Shown here: positions 34,677 to 43,005 of the stretch, piece by piece
Layout: every line of letters starts with the position of its first letter
Numbering within the stretch: the first letter of the stretch is position 1
From: Paracoccus sp. MC1862
GTDB taxonomy: Bacteria; Pseudomonadota; Alphaproteobacteria; Rhodobacterales; Rhodobacteraceae
NCBI RefSeq assembly: GCF_016617715.1
Contig: NZ_CP067225.1
Coordinates: forward strand, 372,001 to 436,000
Direction of reading: 5' to 3'
DNA: 64,000 bases
The notes under the pieces: model-generated
Told to the model about the DNA's origin: nothing
The model's database searches: none
Seen by the model: the letters and a program-made list of their open reading frames with translations, nothing else
Made by a program: the position numbers and the translations under genes

Positions 34677-35154
34677 GCGATTGCAACTTCGCCTGCCCGG
34701 ACGAACAGGCCACCCGCATGATCCGCCGCGCGATCCTCAAGGCCGTGGCGGTGCCCGGCTATCAGGTGCCCTTCGCCAGCCGCGAGATGCCCATGCCTTA
34801 CGGCTGGGGCACCGGCAGCGGTGCAGGTGACGACCGCCCGCCTGAGCCCCGGGGACCGGCTGAAGGTCATCGACGATGGCGCGGACGACCCCAACAACGC
34901 GGTCAGCATCCGCAAGTTCTTCCAGCGCACCGCAGGCGTCGCCGTCACCGAACGCACCGCCGAGGCGGCCGTCATCCAGACCCGCCACTGCATCCCCGAA
35001 CAGCCGCTGGCCGAGGACCAGATCCTCGTCTATCAGGTGCCGATCCCGGAACCTTTGCGCTTTCTGGAACCGCGCGAGACGGAAACGCGCAAGATGCACG
35101 AACTTGAGGAATACGGCCTCATGCATGTCAAGCTGTACGAGGACATCGCGCGCA
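34673..35154 (+). pseudogene. phnJ: C-P lyase core subunit PhnJ, N-terminal remnant
   Basis: It begins with GTG at 34673, overlapping the HAD stop, and reads SDCNFACPDEQATRMIRRAI and VPFASREMPMPYGWGTG, then shifts frame near 34815. It continues SPGDRLKVIDDGADDPNNAV, TAGVAVTERTAEAAVIQTRH and RKMHELEEYGLMHVKLYEDI. At about 35154 it joins PhnK sequence in frame. The C-terminal half, which in PhnJ carries the [4Fe-4S] cysteines and the catalytic cysteine of C-P bond cleavage, is gone, so lyase activity is impossible. Confidence 0.92.
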
Positions 35155-35454
35155 ACTATGGCGGCATCCGAGAAACCGCGCAGGACTGGCTGGGTCGGGC
35201 CGAAACCGCCGCCGACCGCGTCGACGACAGGCCCGCGCAGTTCTCGGGCGGGATGCAGCAGCGGCTGCAGATCGCGCGGAACCTCATGACCGGGCCGCGG
35301 CTGGTCTTCATGGACGAGCCGACCCGGGGCCTGGATGTCTCGGTGAAGGCGCGTCTGCCGGACCTGCTGCGCGGGCTCGTGCGCGACCTCGGGCTGTCTG
35401 TCCTCATCGTAACCCATGACCTTGCCGTGGTCCGGCTGCTGGCGCATCGGCTGA
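35155..35454 (+). pseudogene. phnK: PhnK remnant fused between PhnJ and PhnL
   Basis: The N-terminal half with Walker A is missing. What remains is RETAQDWLGRAETAADRVDD, FSGGMQQRLQIARN (ABC signature), LVFMDEPTRGLDVS (Walker B, with Arg in place of the usual Gly or Thr) and VLIVTHDLAVVRLLAHRLM. It is in frame with phnJ upstream and phnL downstream. PhnK is the ABC-type protein associated with the C-P lyase core. Confidence 0.88.
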
Positions 35455-35984
35455 TGCGGATGCTCTGGGGCAACTACCTTGCCGCCGGGGGCTGCATCAT
35501 CGTGGGCGGCACCGATGTGGCGACGGCCTCGCCGCGCGGGATCATCGCGCTGCGGCGGTATGCCTTGGGCCATATCAGCCAGTTCCTGCGCCTCCCGCGC
35601 GTGCCGACGCTGGAGGTGGTGGCCGAGCCGCTGCTGACGCTGGGCACTCCCCCCGACGCGGCAAAGGCGCGGGCGGCGGCGCTGCTGCGCCGGCTCAACA
35701 TCCCCGAGCGGCTGTGGGGCCTGTCGCCCACCACCTTCCCGGGCGGCGAGCAGCAGCGCGTCAACATCGCCCGCGGCTTCGCCCGCCCTTACGCGGCGCT
35801 GCTGCTGGACGAACCCACCGCCAGCCTTGACGCTACGAACCGCGAGGTCGTGCTGCGCCTGATCGAGGAAGCCAGGGCGCGCGTTGCCGCAGTCCTCGGC
35901 ATCTTCCACGACGAGGCCGCCCGCGCCTGCGTCTGCGACCGGCTGGTGGACGTGACCGGCTTCACGCCCAAGGCTGTGGCATGA
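35455..35984 (+). pseudogene. phnL: PhnL remnant, N-terminally truncated
   Basis: The PhnL part begins near RMLWGNYLAAGGCIIVGGTD, just after where Walker A should be, so the ATP-binding P-loop is lost. The rest is well preserved: PRVPTLEVVAEPLLTLGTP, RLNIPERLWGLSPTTFPGGE with FPGGEQQR as signature, LLLDEPTASLDATN and GIFHDEAARACVCDRLVDVT. Its stop overlaps phnN by four bases. The whole frame from 34821 to 35984 is open and encodes a 387-residue J-K-L chimera. Confidence 0.88.
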
Positions 35985-36523
35985 TCTTCGCGGTGGTCGG
36001 CCCCTCGGGCGCGGGCAAGGACACGCTGATCGAGGGCGCGCTGCGGGCGCGTCCCGGCTTGCGGCTGGCCCGCCGCGTCATTACCCGCCCGACCGGGGCC
36101 GGGGGCGAGGATTTCGAGGGCGTCACGCCCGCGGAATTCGCCGCCCGCAAGGCACGGGGCGAGTTCGCGCTGGACTGGCAGGCCCACGGCCTGAGCTACG
36201 GGATACCAAGCGCGCAGGTGCGGGGTGACGGCGACGTGATCTTCAACGGCAGCCGCGCGGCGCTGCCTGCGGCACAGGCGGTCTTCCCCGACCTGCGGGT
36301 GATCGTTATCACCGCCCCGCCAGAGTTGCTGGCCCGGCGGCTGGCCGCGCGCGGACGCGAAACCCCCGGCGACATTGCCGAACGGCTGGATCGCGCCGGC
36401 TTCGACCTGCCCGACGGGCTTGCGACCGCGACCGTGATGAACGATGCGACCCCCGACGAGGGCGTGGCCCGGCTGCTGGCCGCGCTGGATGCCGCGGGAA
36501 TGACAACACAGGACAACCGATGA
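35981..36523 (+). CDS. phnN: ribose 1,5-bisphosphate phosphokinase PhnN
   Basis: A 180-residue guanylate-kinase-like enzyme that makes PRPP from ribose 1,5-bisphosphate, the last step of phosphonate carbon salvage. The P-loop is VVGPSGAGKDT near the N-terminus, with RRVITRPTGAGGEDFEGVTP and FALDWQAHGLSYGIP following. The length is normal and no lesion is visible. It overlaps the phnL remnant at its start and phnM at its end. It may survive because it has a use outside C-P lyase, or because decay has not yet reached it. Confidence 0.93.
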   Translation: MIFAVVGPSGAGKDTLIEGALRARPGLRLARRVITRPTGAGGEDFEGVTPAEFAARKARGEFALDWQAHGLSYGIPSAQVRGDGDVIFNGSRAALPAAQAVFPDLRVIVITAPPELLARRLAARGRETPGDIAERLDRAGFDLPDGLATATVMNDATPDEGVARLLAALDAAGMTTQDNR

Positions 36524-37659
36524 CCGAAACCATCCTTGCCAATGCCCGCCTTGTCCTGCCCAGCGAGACCATCAGCGGTCAGGTCCGGCTGGCCGGCGGC
36601 CGCATTGCCGACATCGCGCAGGGCACGCAGGTGCCCGCCGGCGCCATCGACTGCGAGGGCGACCTGGTCATGCCCGGCCTGATCGAACTGCACACCGACA
36701 ACCTGGAACGCCACCTGCAGCCGCGCCCCAAGGTGCATTGGCCGCATCAGGCCGCCATTATCGCCCATGACGCGGAACTTGCGGGCGTGGGCATCACCAC
36801 CGTCTTCGACGCGCTGCGGGTCGGGTCTGTCGTGTCCGACGCGGATGCGAACTATGGCGAATATGCCCGCGCGCTTGCGACCGAGATCATGGACCTGCGG
36901 GCGCAGGGCGCGCTGCGGATCAGCCATTTCCTGCATCTGCGGGCCGAGGTCTGTTCCGAGACGCTGATCGCGGAAATGGCCAAGTTCGGTCCCGACGACC
37001 GCATCGGCATCGTCAGCCTGATGGACCACACGCCGGGCGAGCGGCAGTTCCGGGACCTGTCCAAGCTGCGCGACTATTACACCGGCCGCTTCGCCATGAC
37101 CGACGAGGTCTTCGACGCCCATGTCCTGCACATGACCGCCCTGAAGGAACGCGTGGGCGCCCGTCACGAGGCCATCGTGGTGTCCGAGGCCCGCCGTTAT
37201 GGCGCGACATTGGCCAGCCACGACGACACCACCGCCGGGCAGGTGGCGGTCAGCGCCGGTCACGGCGTCCATTTCGCCGAGTTCCCGACGACCGCCGAGG
37301 CCGCTCGCGCCTGCCACGACCACGGCATCCTGGTGATGATGGGGGCGCCGAACCTGATCCGCGGCGGCTCTCACAGCGGCAATGTCGCGGCGGCGGCGCT
37401 GGCCTCCGAGGGGCTGCTGGACATCCTGTCCTCGGATTATGTGCCCTCGTCGCTGCTGACCGGGGCCTTGATGCTGGGCGATATCTGGGGCGACACCGCA
37501 CGCGGCATTGCGGCCGTGACCATTGCGCCCGCGCGGGCCACCGATCTGCACGACCGTGGGCGGCTGGAAATCGGCGCCCGCGCCGACGCCATCCGGGTGA
37601 CGCGCATCGGCAATGCTGGCGCGGTGCGTGGCGCCTGGGTACAGGGACGGCGGGTCTGA
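36520..37659 (+). CDS. phnM: ribose 1-methylphosphonate 5-triphosphate diphosphohydrolase PhnM
   Basis: A 379-residue amidohydrolase-fold enzyme. The metal-binding opening is DLVMPGLIELHTDNLERHLQ, and other PhnM blocks are SLMDHTPGERQFRDLSKLRD, ASHDDTTAGQVAVSAGHGVH and PNLIRGGSHSGNVAAAALAS. It removes pyrophosphate from the triphosphate intermediate before C-P cleavage. The frame is intact and of normal length, although its substrate cannot be produced by the broken upstream genes. It is coupled to phnN by a four-base overlap and is the last phn gene. Confidence 0.94.
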   Translation: MTETILANARLVLPSETISGQVRLAGGRIADIAQGTQVPAGAIDCEGDLVMPGLIELHTDNLERHLQPRPKVHWPHQAAIIAHDAELAGVGITTVFDALRVGSVVSDADANYGEYARALATEIMDLRAQGALRISHFLHLRAEVCSETLIAEMAKFGPDDRIGIVSLMDHTPGERQFRDLSKLRDYYTGRFAMTDEVFDAHVLHMTALKERVGARHEAIVVSEARRYGATLASHDDTTAGQVAVSAGHGVHFAEFPTTAEAARACHDHGILVMMGAPNLIRGGSHSGNVAAAALASEGLLDILSSDYVPSSLLTGALMLGDIWGDTARGIAAVTIAPARATDLHDRGRLEIGARADAIRVTRIGNAGAVRGAWVQGRRV

Positions 37660-37981
37660 AGATGAGACTTTGCCGGAACAAGCGGGTTTCCGGCGGAAAC
37701 GCCGTTGCCATGGCGGCACCTGCGCGTCCCGGCAGGCTTCCTCCGGGCATTTTCCTGCGTTCCATGTATGAGAGTGCAAAGCCTCTGACGGCGTGACCTG
37801 ACCTTCCCGCGCCAGCGGCGAAGCCGGGATACCCGCAGGTCTATCGGCAGCATATCGGCTGCGATCCTGCGTCGAGGCAGCCGAAGCCCCTGCGACCATG
37901 CCGGTGAGCATCGCCCCGCGATACCCTGGGGGGTATCATCACAGATGCAAATGATGTTGGACGAGGCTCGGCCGACAGGGC
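37660..37981. other. 322-base intergenic region between phnM and catB
   Basis: No gene was recognised here. It holds a short hairpin after phnM (CCGGAA near 37673 with TTCCGG near 37688) and, at its right end, the dyad 37921-37936 in front of catB. A cat regulator gene, often divergent from cat genes, is not present. Confidence 0.55.
37921..37936. promoter_or_regulatory. candidate regulator-binding dyad upstream of catB
   Basis: ATACCC-TGGG-GGGTAT is a perfect inverted repeat, 45 bases before the first catB ATG. It resembles the ATAC...GTAT sites bound by CatM/BenM-type LysR regulators, though the spacing is eight rather than seven bases. Confidence 0.5.
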
Positions 37982-39166
37982 ATGCATGACTGCATGACAC
38001 AGTTCCCCGGACATAGCCCTTTCCCAACTGTCGAGCGGGTCGAGACGGTGATTGTCGACCTGCCGACGATCCGGCCGCACAAACTGTCGGTCGCGACCAT
38101 GACCGGCCAGACGCTGATGCTGGTGCGCGTCCATTGCAGCGACGGAATCGTCGGGATCGGCGAGGGCACGACCATCGGCGGCCTTGCTTATGGCGGCGAG
38201 AGCCCCGAAAGCATGAAGCTTGCCATCGACAGCTATTTCGCCCCGGTGATGCAGGGCCAGGACGCCAGCCGCGTGCAGGCGCTGATGGTCCGCATCGGCC
38301 GGATGATCCGCGAGAACCGCTTTGCCAAATGCGCGGTGGAAACGGCGCTGCTGGACGCGCAGGGCAAGCGGCTGGGGCTGCCGGTCAGCGAACTGCTGGG
38401 CGGACGGCTGCGCGATCGGCTTCCGGTGGCCTGGACGCTCGCCTCGGGGGACACCGCCAAGGACATCGCCGAGGCCGAGCAGATGCTGGACCTGCGCCGG
38501 CACCGCATCTTCAAGCTGAAGATCGGCGCAAGGGCGGTGCGCGAGGACATGGCCCATGTGGCCGAGATCAAGCGCGCCCTGGGCGACCGCGGCGCCGTGC
38601 GCGTCGATGTGAACATGGCCTGGAACGAGACCGACGCCGCCTACGGCATGGCCGCGCTGGCCGACGCGGGCTGCGAGCTGGTCGAGCAGCCGGTCGCCTC
38701 GACCGCGGCGCTGGCGCGGCTGGTGCGCCGCTTTCCCATCGCGCTGATGGCAGATGAATCGCTGCACGGGCCCGAGACCGCCTTCGAGCTTGCCAAGGTG
38801 GGCGGCGCCGATGTCTTCGCCGTCAAGATCGAGCAGAGCGGCGGCCTTTACGCCTCGCAGCGGGTCGCGGCCATCGCCGATGCGGCGGGGATCGGGCTTT
38901 ACGGCGGCACGATGCTGGAAGGCGGCGTCGGCACGGTGGCCTCGGCCCAGGTCTTCGCCACCTTCCCCCGGCTGCAATGGGGCACCGAGCTTTTCGGCCC
39001 GCTGCTGCTGACCGAGGAGATCCTGGCCACCCCGCTGGACTACAGCGATTTCGAGCTTGAGGTTCCGGGCGGCCCCGGCCTTGGCATCGAACTGGACGAG
39101 GATCGCGTCGCCTTCTTCGCCCGGGACGGCCTGCGCAGGACCATCGACATCGGGCAGGGGCGCTGA
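37982..39166 (+). CDS. catB: muconate cycloisomerase
   Basis: A 394-residue enolase-superfamily enzyme that converts cis,cis-muconate to muconolactone in catechol ortho-cleavage. The catalytic lysine pair is in FKLKIGA, metal ligands are in RVDVNMAW (Asp), ELVEQPV (Glu) and ALMADES (Asp), and the second acid/base lysine is in AVKIEQSGG. The N-terminus (VIVDLPTIRPHKLSVATMTG) is typical. ATG 37994 is an alternative start. catC follows after two bases and catA after a further 36. Confidence 0.95.
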   Translation: MHDCMTQFPGHSPFPTVERVETVIVDLPTIRPHKLSVATMTGQTLMLVRVHCSDGIVGIGEGTTIGGLAYGGESPESMKLAIDSYFAPVMQGQDASRVQALMVRIGRMIRENRFAKCAVETALLDAQGKRLGLPVSELLGGRLRDRLPVAWTLASGDTAKDIAEAEQMLDLRRHRIFKLKIGARAVREDMAHVAEIKRALGDRGAVRVDVNMAWNETDAAYGMAALADAGCELVEQPVASTAALARLVRRFPIALMADESLHGPETAFELAKVGGADVFAVKIEQSGGLYASQRVAAIADAAGIGLYGGTMLEGGVGTVASAQVFATFPRLQWGTELFGPLLLTEEILATPLDYSDFELEVPGGPGLGIELDEDRVAFFARDGLRRTIDIGQGR

Positions 39167-39168
39167 AA

Positions 39169-39459
39169 ATGCTTTTTCACGTGTTCATGGATGTGCGGAT
39201 TCCGCATGACCTGCCCGCCGACGAGGCGGCCGAGATCATCGCGCGGGAACGGGCCTATTCGCAGGATCTGCAGCGCAGCGGCAAGTGGCGCCACATCTGG
39301 CGCATCGCCGGGCAATACGCGAATTACAGCGTCTTCGACGTGCGCGACAATGCGGAACTGCACGAGATCCTGTCGGGGCTGCCGCTGTTCAGGTTCATGA
39401 AGATCGAGGTGACGCCCCTGCTGCGCCACCCCTCGTCGATCCGCGACGACGACGCCTAG
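39169..39459 (+). CDS. catC: muconolactone delta-isomerase
   Basis: A 96-residue ferredoxin-like enzyme that converts muconolactone to 3-oxoadipate enol-lactone. Family hallmarks are MLFHVFMDVRIPHDLPADEA, ERAYSQDLQRSGKWRHIWRI and GLPLFRFMKIEVTPLLRHPS. The length is normal. It is the second gene of catBCA. Confidence 0.96.
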   Translation: MLFHVFMDVRIPHDLPADEAAEIIARERAYSQDLQRSGKWRHIWRIAGQYANYSVFDVRDNAELHEILSGLPLFRFMKIEVTPLLRHPSSIRDDDA

Positions 39460-39495
39460 GCCGCGACCGCGCCATCATTCCAGAAGGAGGACCAG

Positions 39496-40434
39496 ATGAC
39501 AGTCAGGATTTTCGACAGGCCCGACATCCAGCAGTTCCTGAGGACGCTCAGCGGGCTTGACAACGAGGGCGGCGATCCGCGCGTAAAGCAGCTCATCCAC
39601 CGGATCATGTCGGACCTGTTCCGCACCATCGATGAGATGGACGTGACGCCCGATGAATACTGGACCGCCATCGCCTGGCTCAACGACCTTGGGGCAGCGG
39701 GGCAGGCGGGGCTGATCTCGCCCGGCCTGGGGCTGGACCATTTCCTGGACGAACGGCTGGACGCGATCGACGCGGAACTGGGCATCGACAACCCGACCCC
39801 CCGCACCATCGAAGGCCCCCTTTACGTGGCGGGCGCCCCGGTCGAGCAGGGCTTCGCCCGGCTGGACGACGGCACCGACACCAACGGCCACACGCTGATC
39901 ATGCACGGCACGGTCCACGGGGCGGACGGCCAGCCGATGCCCGGCGCGACGGTCGAGGTCTGGCACTGCGACACACGCGGCTTCTATTCGCACTTCGACC
40001 CGACCGGCAAGCAGGCGCCCTTCAACATGCGCCGCACGATCATCGCCGACGAGAACGGGCGCTACAGGTTTCAAAGCATCCTGCCCAGCGGCTACGGCGT
40101 GCCGCCCGGCAGCCCGACCGAGGCGCTGCTGTCGGCGCTCGGCCGCCATGGCCAGCGCCCGGCGCATATCCATTTCTTCATCAGCGCCGAAGGGCACCGC
40201 AAGCTGACCACCCAGATCAACATCGAGGGCGACCCGCTGGTGAACGACGACTTTGCCTATGCCACGCGCGAGGGGCTGGTCCCGCCGGTGATCGAGCGGA
40301 CCGACCCGGAAAGCATCCAGGCGAACGGCCTTGAGGGTCCCTTCGCCGAGATCGTCTTCGACATCCACCTGACGCCGCTGGTCGAGGGTGTGGACAACCA
40401 GGTGAACGAAGCCCGCCGCCGCGCGGTCGCCTGA
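39496..40434 (+). CDS. catA: catechol 1,2-dioxygenase
   Basis: A 312-residue intradiol ring-cleavage dioxygenase that makes cis,cis-muconate from catechol. The Fe(III) ligands are Y164 (RGFYS), Y200 (LPSGYG), H224 and H226 (RPAHIHFF). The N-terminal helical dimerisation domain covers about residues 1-100. AGAAGGAGG precedes the ATG. As last gene of catBCA it feeds the downstream enzymes; benzoate or phenol genes that would supply catechol are not in the window. Confidence 0.97.
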   Translation: MTVRIFDRPDIQQFLRTLSGLDNEGGDPRVKQLIHRIMSDLFRTIDEMDVTPDEYWTAIAWLNDLGAAGQAGLISPGLGLDHFLDERLDAIDAELGIDNPTPRTIEGPLYVAGAPVEQGFARLDDGTDTNGHTLIMHGTVHGADGQPMPGATVEVWHCDTRGFYSHFDPTGKQAPFNMRRTIIADENGRYRFQSILPSGYGVPPGSPTEALLSALGRHGQRPAHIHFFISAEGHRKLTTQINIEGDPLVNDDFAYATREGLVPPVIERTDPESIQANGLEGPFAEIVFDIHLTPLVEGVDNQVNEARRRAVA

Positions 40435-40717
40435 TTCTCGCCGCCATCCGGCAGGCGCAGCGCCGGAAGGCGGCGCGAACGAAAGAGGGGGCTGCCCGAT
40501 GCCGTGACCGGCGCGGGCAGCTCCTGCCTGTGCGGGGCAGGGGAAATGTCGGTTTGTGGTCAGGGTTGGGGCGACAGGCGGTTGACTTTCGCGCAGCCAG
40601 CGGATAGCGGAACTCCCTTGGCGCGAGGTTTCCTTGATGGCCGGGCGCAGGGGCCCGGACTGGAAGGACGTGGTGCCGCTCATCGGGTGCGTGGCATCCC
40701 CTTCTGGTAAAGTATCA
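40435..40717. other. 283-base intergenic region before the helicase
   Basis: A hairpin GCTGCCC/GGGCAGC (40491-40497 with 40515-40521) may end the cat transcript, though no T-run follows. A TTGACT at 40582 could be a -35 box for the helicase; the -10 is weak. No gene is seen. Confidence 0.4.
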
Positions 40718-42580
40718 ATGACAGATCTCGAAATCGCCGCGCCGCTGGCCGCGGCTCTGGCCGACAAGGGCTATGACAGCCTCACCTCGGTCCAGCAGGC
40801 CGTGCTGGCCACCGACGCGGCGGGGCGCGACATCCTGGTGTCGGCGCAGACCGGCTCGGGCAAGACGGTGGCCTTCGGGCTGGCGATTGCCGCGGATATC
40901 CTCGACGGCGACCGGCTGCCGGAAATCCCGCTGCCGCAGGCGCTGGCCATTGCGCCCACACGCGAACTGGCGCTGCAGGTCGCCCGCGAACTGGACTGGC
41001 TTTATGCAGGCACGGGCGCGCAGATCGCCACCTGCGTGGGCGGCATGGACTATCGCACCGAACGCCGGGCGCTGGCGCGGGGCGCGCAGATCGTCGTGGG
41101 CACACCGGGACGGCTGCGCGACCACCTGGAACGCGGCAGCCTCGACCTGTCGGCGCTGCGCGCCTGCGTGCTGGACGAGGCCGACGAGATGCTGGACCTC
41201 GGCTTCCGCGAGGATCTGGAGTTCATCCTGCAATCCGCCCCCGCGGACCGCCGCACGCTGATGTTCTCGGCCACCGTGCCGCCAGCCATCGCGAAGCTTG
41301 CGACCGAGTTCCAGAAGGACGCCCTGCGCATCGTCGCGGCCGGCGAGGCACGCCAGCACGGCGACATCGCCTATCGCGCCTTCAGCGTGACGACGCGGGA
41401 CCGCGAGAACGCCATCTTCAACCTGCTGCGCTTTCACGAGGCGCAGACCGCCATCGTCTTCTGCAAGACGCGGGCCAACGTGAACCACCTGCTGGCCCGC
41501 ATGGGCAACCGCGGCTTCAAGGCCGTGGCGCTGTCGGGCGAACTCAGCCAGGCGGAACGGACCCATGCCCTGCAGGCTTTGCGCGACGGCCGGGCGCGGG
41601 TCTGCATCGCCACCGACGTGGCCGCCCGCGGCATCGACCTTCCGGGGCTGGAGCTGGTGATCCACGCGGACCTGCCGACCAATTCCGAAACGCTGCTGCA
41701 CCGTTCCGGCCGCACGGGCCGGGCAGGGGCCAAGGGCGTTTCGGCGCTGATCGTGACGCCGGGCGATACCAAGAAGGCGCAGCGGCTTCTGCAAGGCGCG
41801 AAGGTCGAGGCGGAATGGGGCAAGGCGCCCTCGGCGGACGACGTGCTTGCCCGCGACGACGCGCGGCTGCTCGACCACCCGGCGCTGACCGAGGAACCGG
41901 GCGAGGAAGCCGCAACCGCCGCGCTGCTGCTGGAACGTTTCGGTGCCGAGGTGGTCGCGGCAGCCTTCGTGCGGCTGTGGCGCGAGGGTCGGCCCGCGCC
42001 CGAGGAACTGATGGAGACCACGGTGCCCCAGACGGCCGCCGCCCCGCGTCCGCGCGGCGAGTTCGGCGAGGCCGTCTGGTTCGCGCTGTCGGTCGGGCAT
42101 ACCGGCCGGGCCGAGGCGCGTTGGCTTCTGCCCAAGATCTGCGAGGCGGGCGGCATCACCCGCGACGCCATCGGCGCGATCCGCGTCCGCCAGGACGAGA
42201 CCTTCGTGCAGATCGCGGCGGCAATGGCCCCCCGCTTCGGCGCCGAAGCGGAACTGGAGCCGGGCCTGTCCATGCGCCGCCTGCCGGGCGAGCCGAGCTT
42301 GGACAGTCCCGACCACGGGTCCCGAGCCGCAGCCCGGCCGCCGCGCCCCGTCCGCGGCGCGGCAAAGGCGCCCCGGACCGAGGCGCAACCGCGCTGGACG
42401 CCTCTGGACGGCCAGAAGGACAGCGGGCCTGCCGCCAAGCGGCCGCGTGCAGCCAAGGCCGGCAAGTCATTCGACAAGGCGCCCGGCGGCACGGCCGAGG
42501 CCCCTCGCGCCAGGTTCAAGCCGAAGGTGGCGGGCGCGACAGGCAAGCCGCGCTGGCCCGCCAAGGCCCCCAAGCATTGA
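40718..42580 (+). CDS. DEAD-box RNA helicase with DbpA-like C-terminal domain
   Basis: A 620-residue RNA helicase. Motif I is SAQTGSGKT, motif II is VLDEADEMLDLG, motif III is FSATVPP, and the C-terminal RecA domain has RANVNHLLARMGNRGFKA, VATDVAARGIDL-type text (CIATDVAARGIDLPGLE) and HRSGRTGRAG. Near residues 450-535 a DbpA-like RNA-binding domain is visible (EARWLLPKICEAGGITRDAI), followed by a basic, disordered tail. It likely helps ribosome assembly or RNA turnover. The ATG at 40718 is preferred over the frame opening at 40634. Confidence 0.9.
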   Translation: MTDLEIAAPLAAALADKGYDSLTSVQQAVLATDAAGRDILVSAQTGSGKTVAFGLAIAADILDGDRLPEIPLPQALAIAPTRELALQVARELDWLYAGTGAQIATCVGGMDYRTERRALARGAQIVVGTPGRLRDHLERGSLDLSALRACVLDEADEMLDLGFREDLEFILQSAPADRRTLMFSATVPPAIAKLATEFQKDALRIVAAGEARQHGDIAYRAFSVTTRDRENAIFNLLRFHEAQTAIVFCKTRANVNHLLARMGNRGFKAVALSGELSQAERTHALQALRDGRARVCIATDVAARGIDLPGLELVIHADLPTNSETLLHRSGRTGRAGAKGVSALIVTPGDTKKAQRLLQGAKVEAEWGKAPSADDVLARDDARLLDHPALTEEPGEEAATAALLLERFGAEVVAAAFVRLWREGRPAPEELMETTVPQTAAAPRPRGEFGEAVWFALSVGHTGRAEARWLLPKICEAGGITRDAIGAIRVRQDETFVQIAAAMAPRFGAEAELEPGLSMRRLPGEPSLDSPDHGSRAAARPPRPVRGAAKAPRTEAQPRWTPLDGQKDSGPAAKRPRAAKAGKSFDKAPGGTAEAPRARFKPKVAGATGKPRWPAKAPKH

Positions 42581-42728
42581 CGACGCCTCGTCCCGGCGGT
42601 CTGCTCATGCAGGTTTGAACTGCCGCTGCGTCAGGCGGCCGATGCGGCCGCTTGACCGCTCGGGGTCCGCGCGGATAACGCTTGGGTTTCCCCGTTCCCC
42701 GAAGCGCCCCCTTGGGGCAGAAGGCAGG

Positions 42729-42893
42729 ATGATGCCGACGACCACCCGTGATGCAGTTGATGCCCTGCTGCCGGCGGGCACGACCGTGGAAGATCTGACC
42801 GAGCGCGAGTTGGGAGAACTGTTCGAGGCCGTGGTCGAGCAGGCCGCGGCCGAGGACGGGGCATCGCAGCCCGCCAGGGAGTCCACTGCCTGA
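42729..42893 (+). CDS. small acidic hypothetical protein
   Basis: A 54-residue acidic peptide (MMPTTTRDAVDALLPAGTTV, then EDLTERELGELFEAVVEQAA). It has no membrane segment or known motif. ATG 42729 and ATG 42732 are both possible starts, with AAGGCAGG upstream. The amphipathic helical composition is protein-like. I do not recognise it. Confidence 0.45.
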   Translation: MMPTTTRDAVDALLPAGTTVEDLTERELGELFEAVVEQAAAEDGASQPARESTA

Positions 42894-43005
42894 ACAAGGC
42901 CCGGCCCCGATCCGCTTGACCTCGCCCCCGGTGCAGGACACATCCGCCCGGTCGAAGGGCGCAGGCTGGTCGCCAGGCCCCGGCCCGGATCAGGTGGAGG
43001 CAATC

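Noticed and set aside
34737..35909. 390-residue minus-strand frame opposite the phnJ-K-L chimera
   Set aside because: The plus strand carries recognisable Phn sequence; the minus frame has no domain and typical shadow composition.
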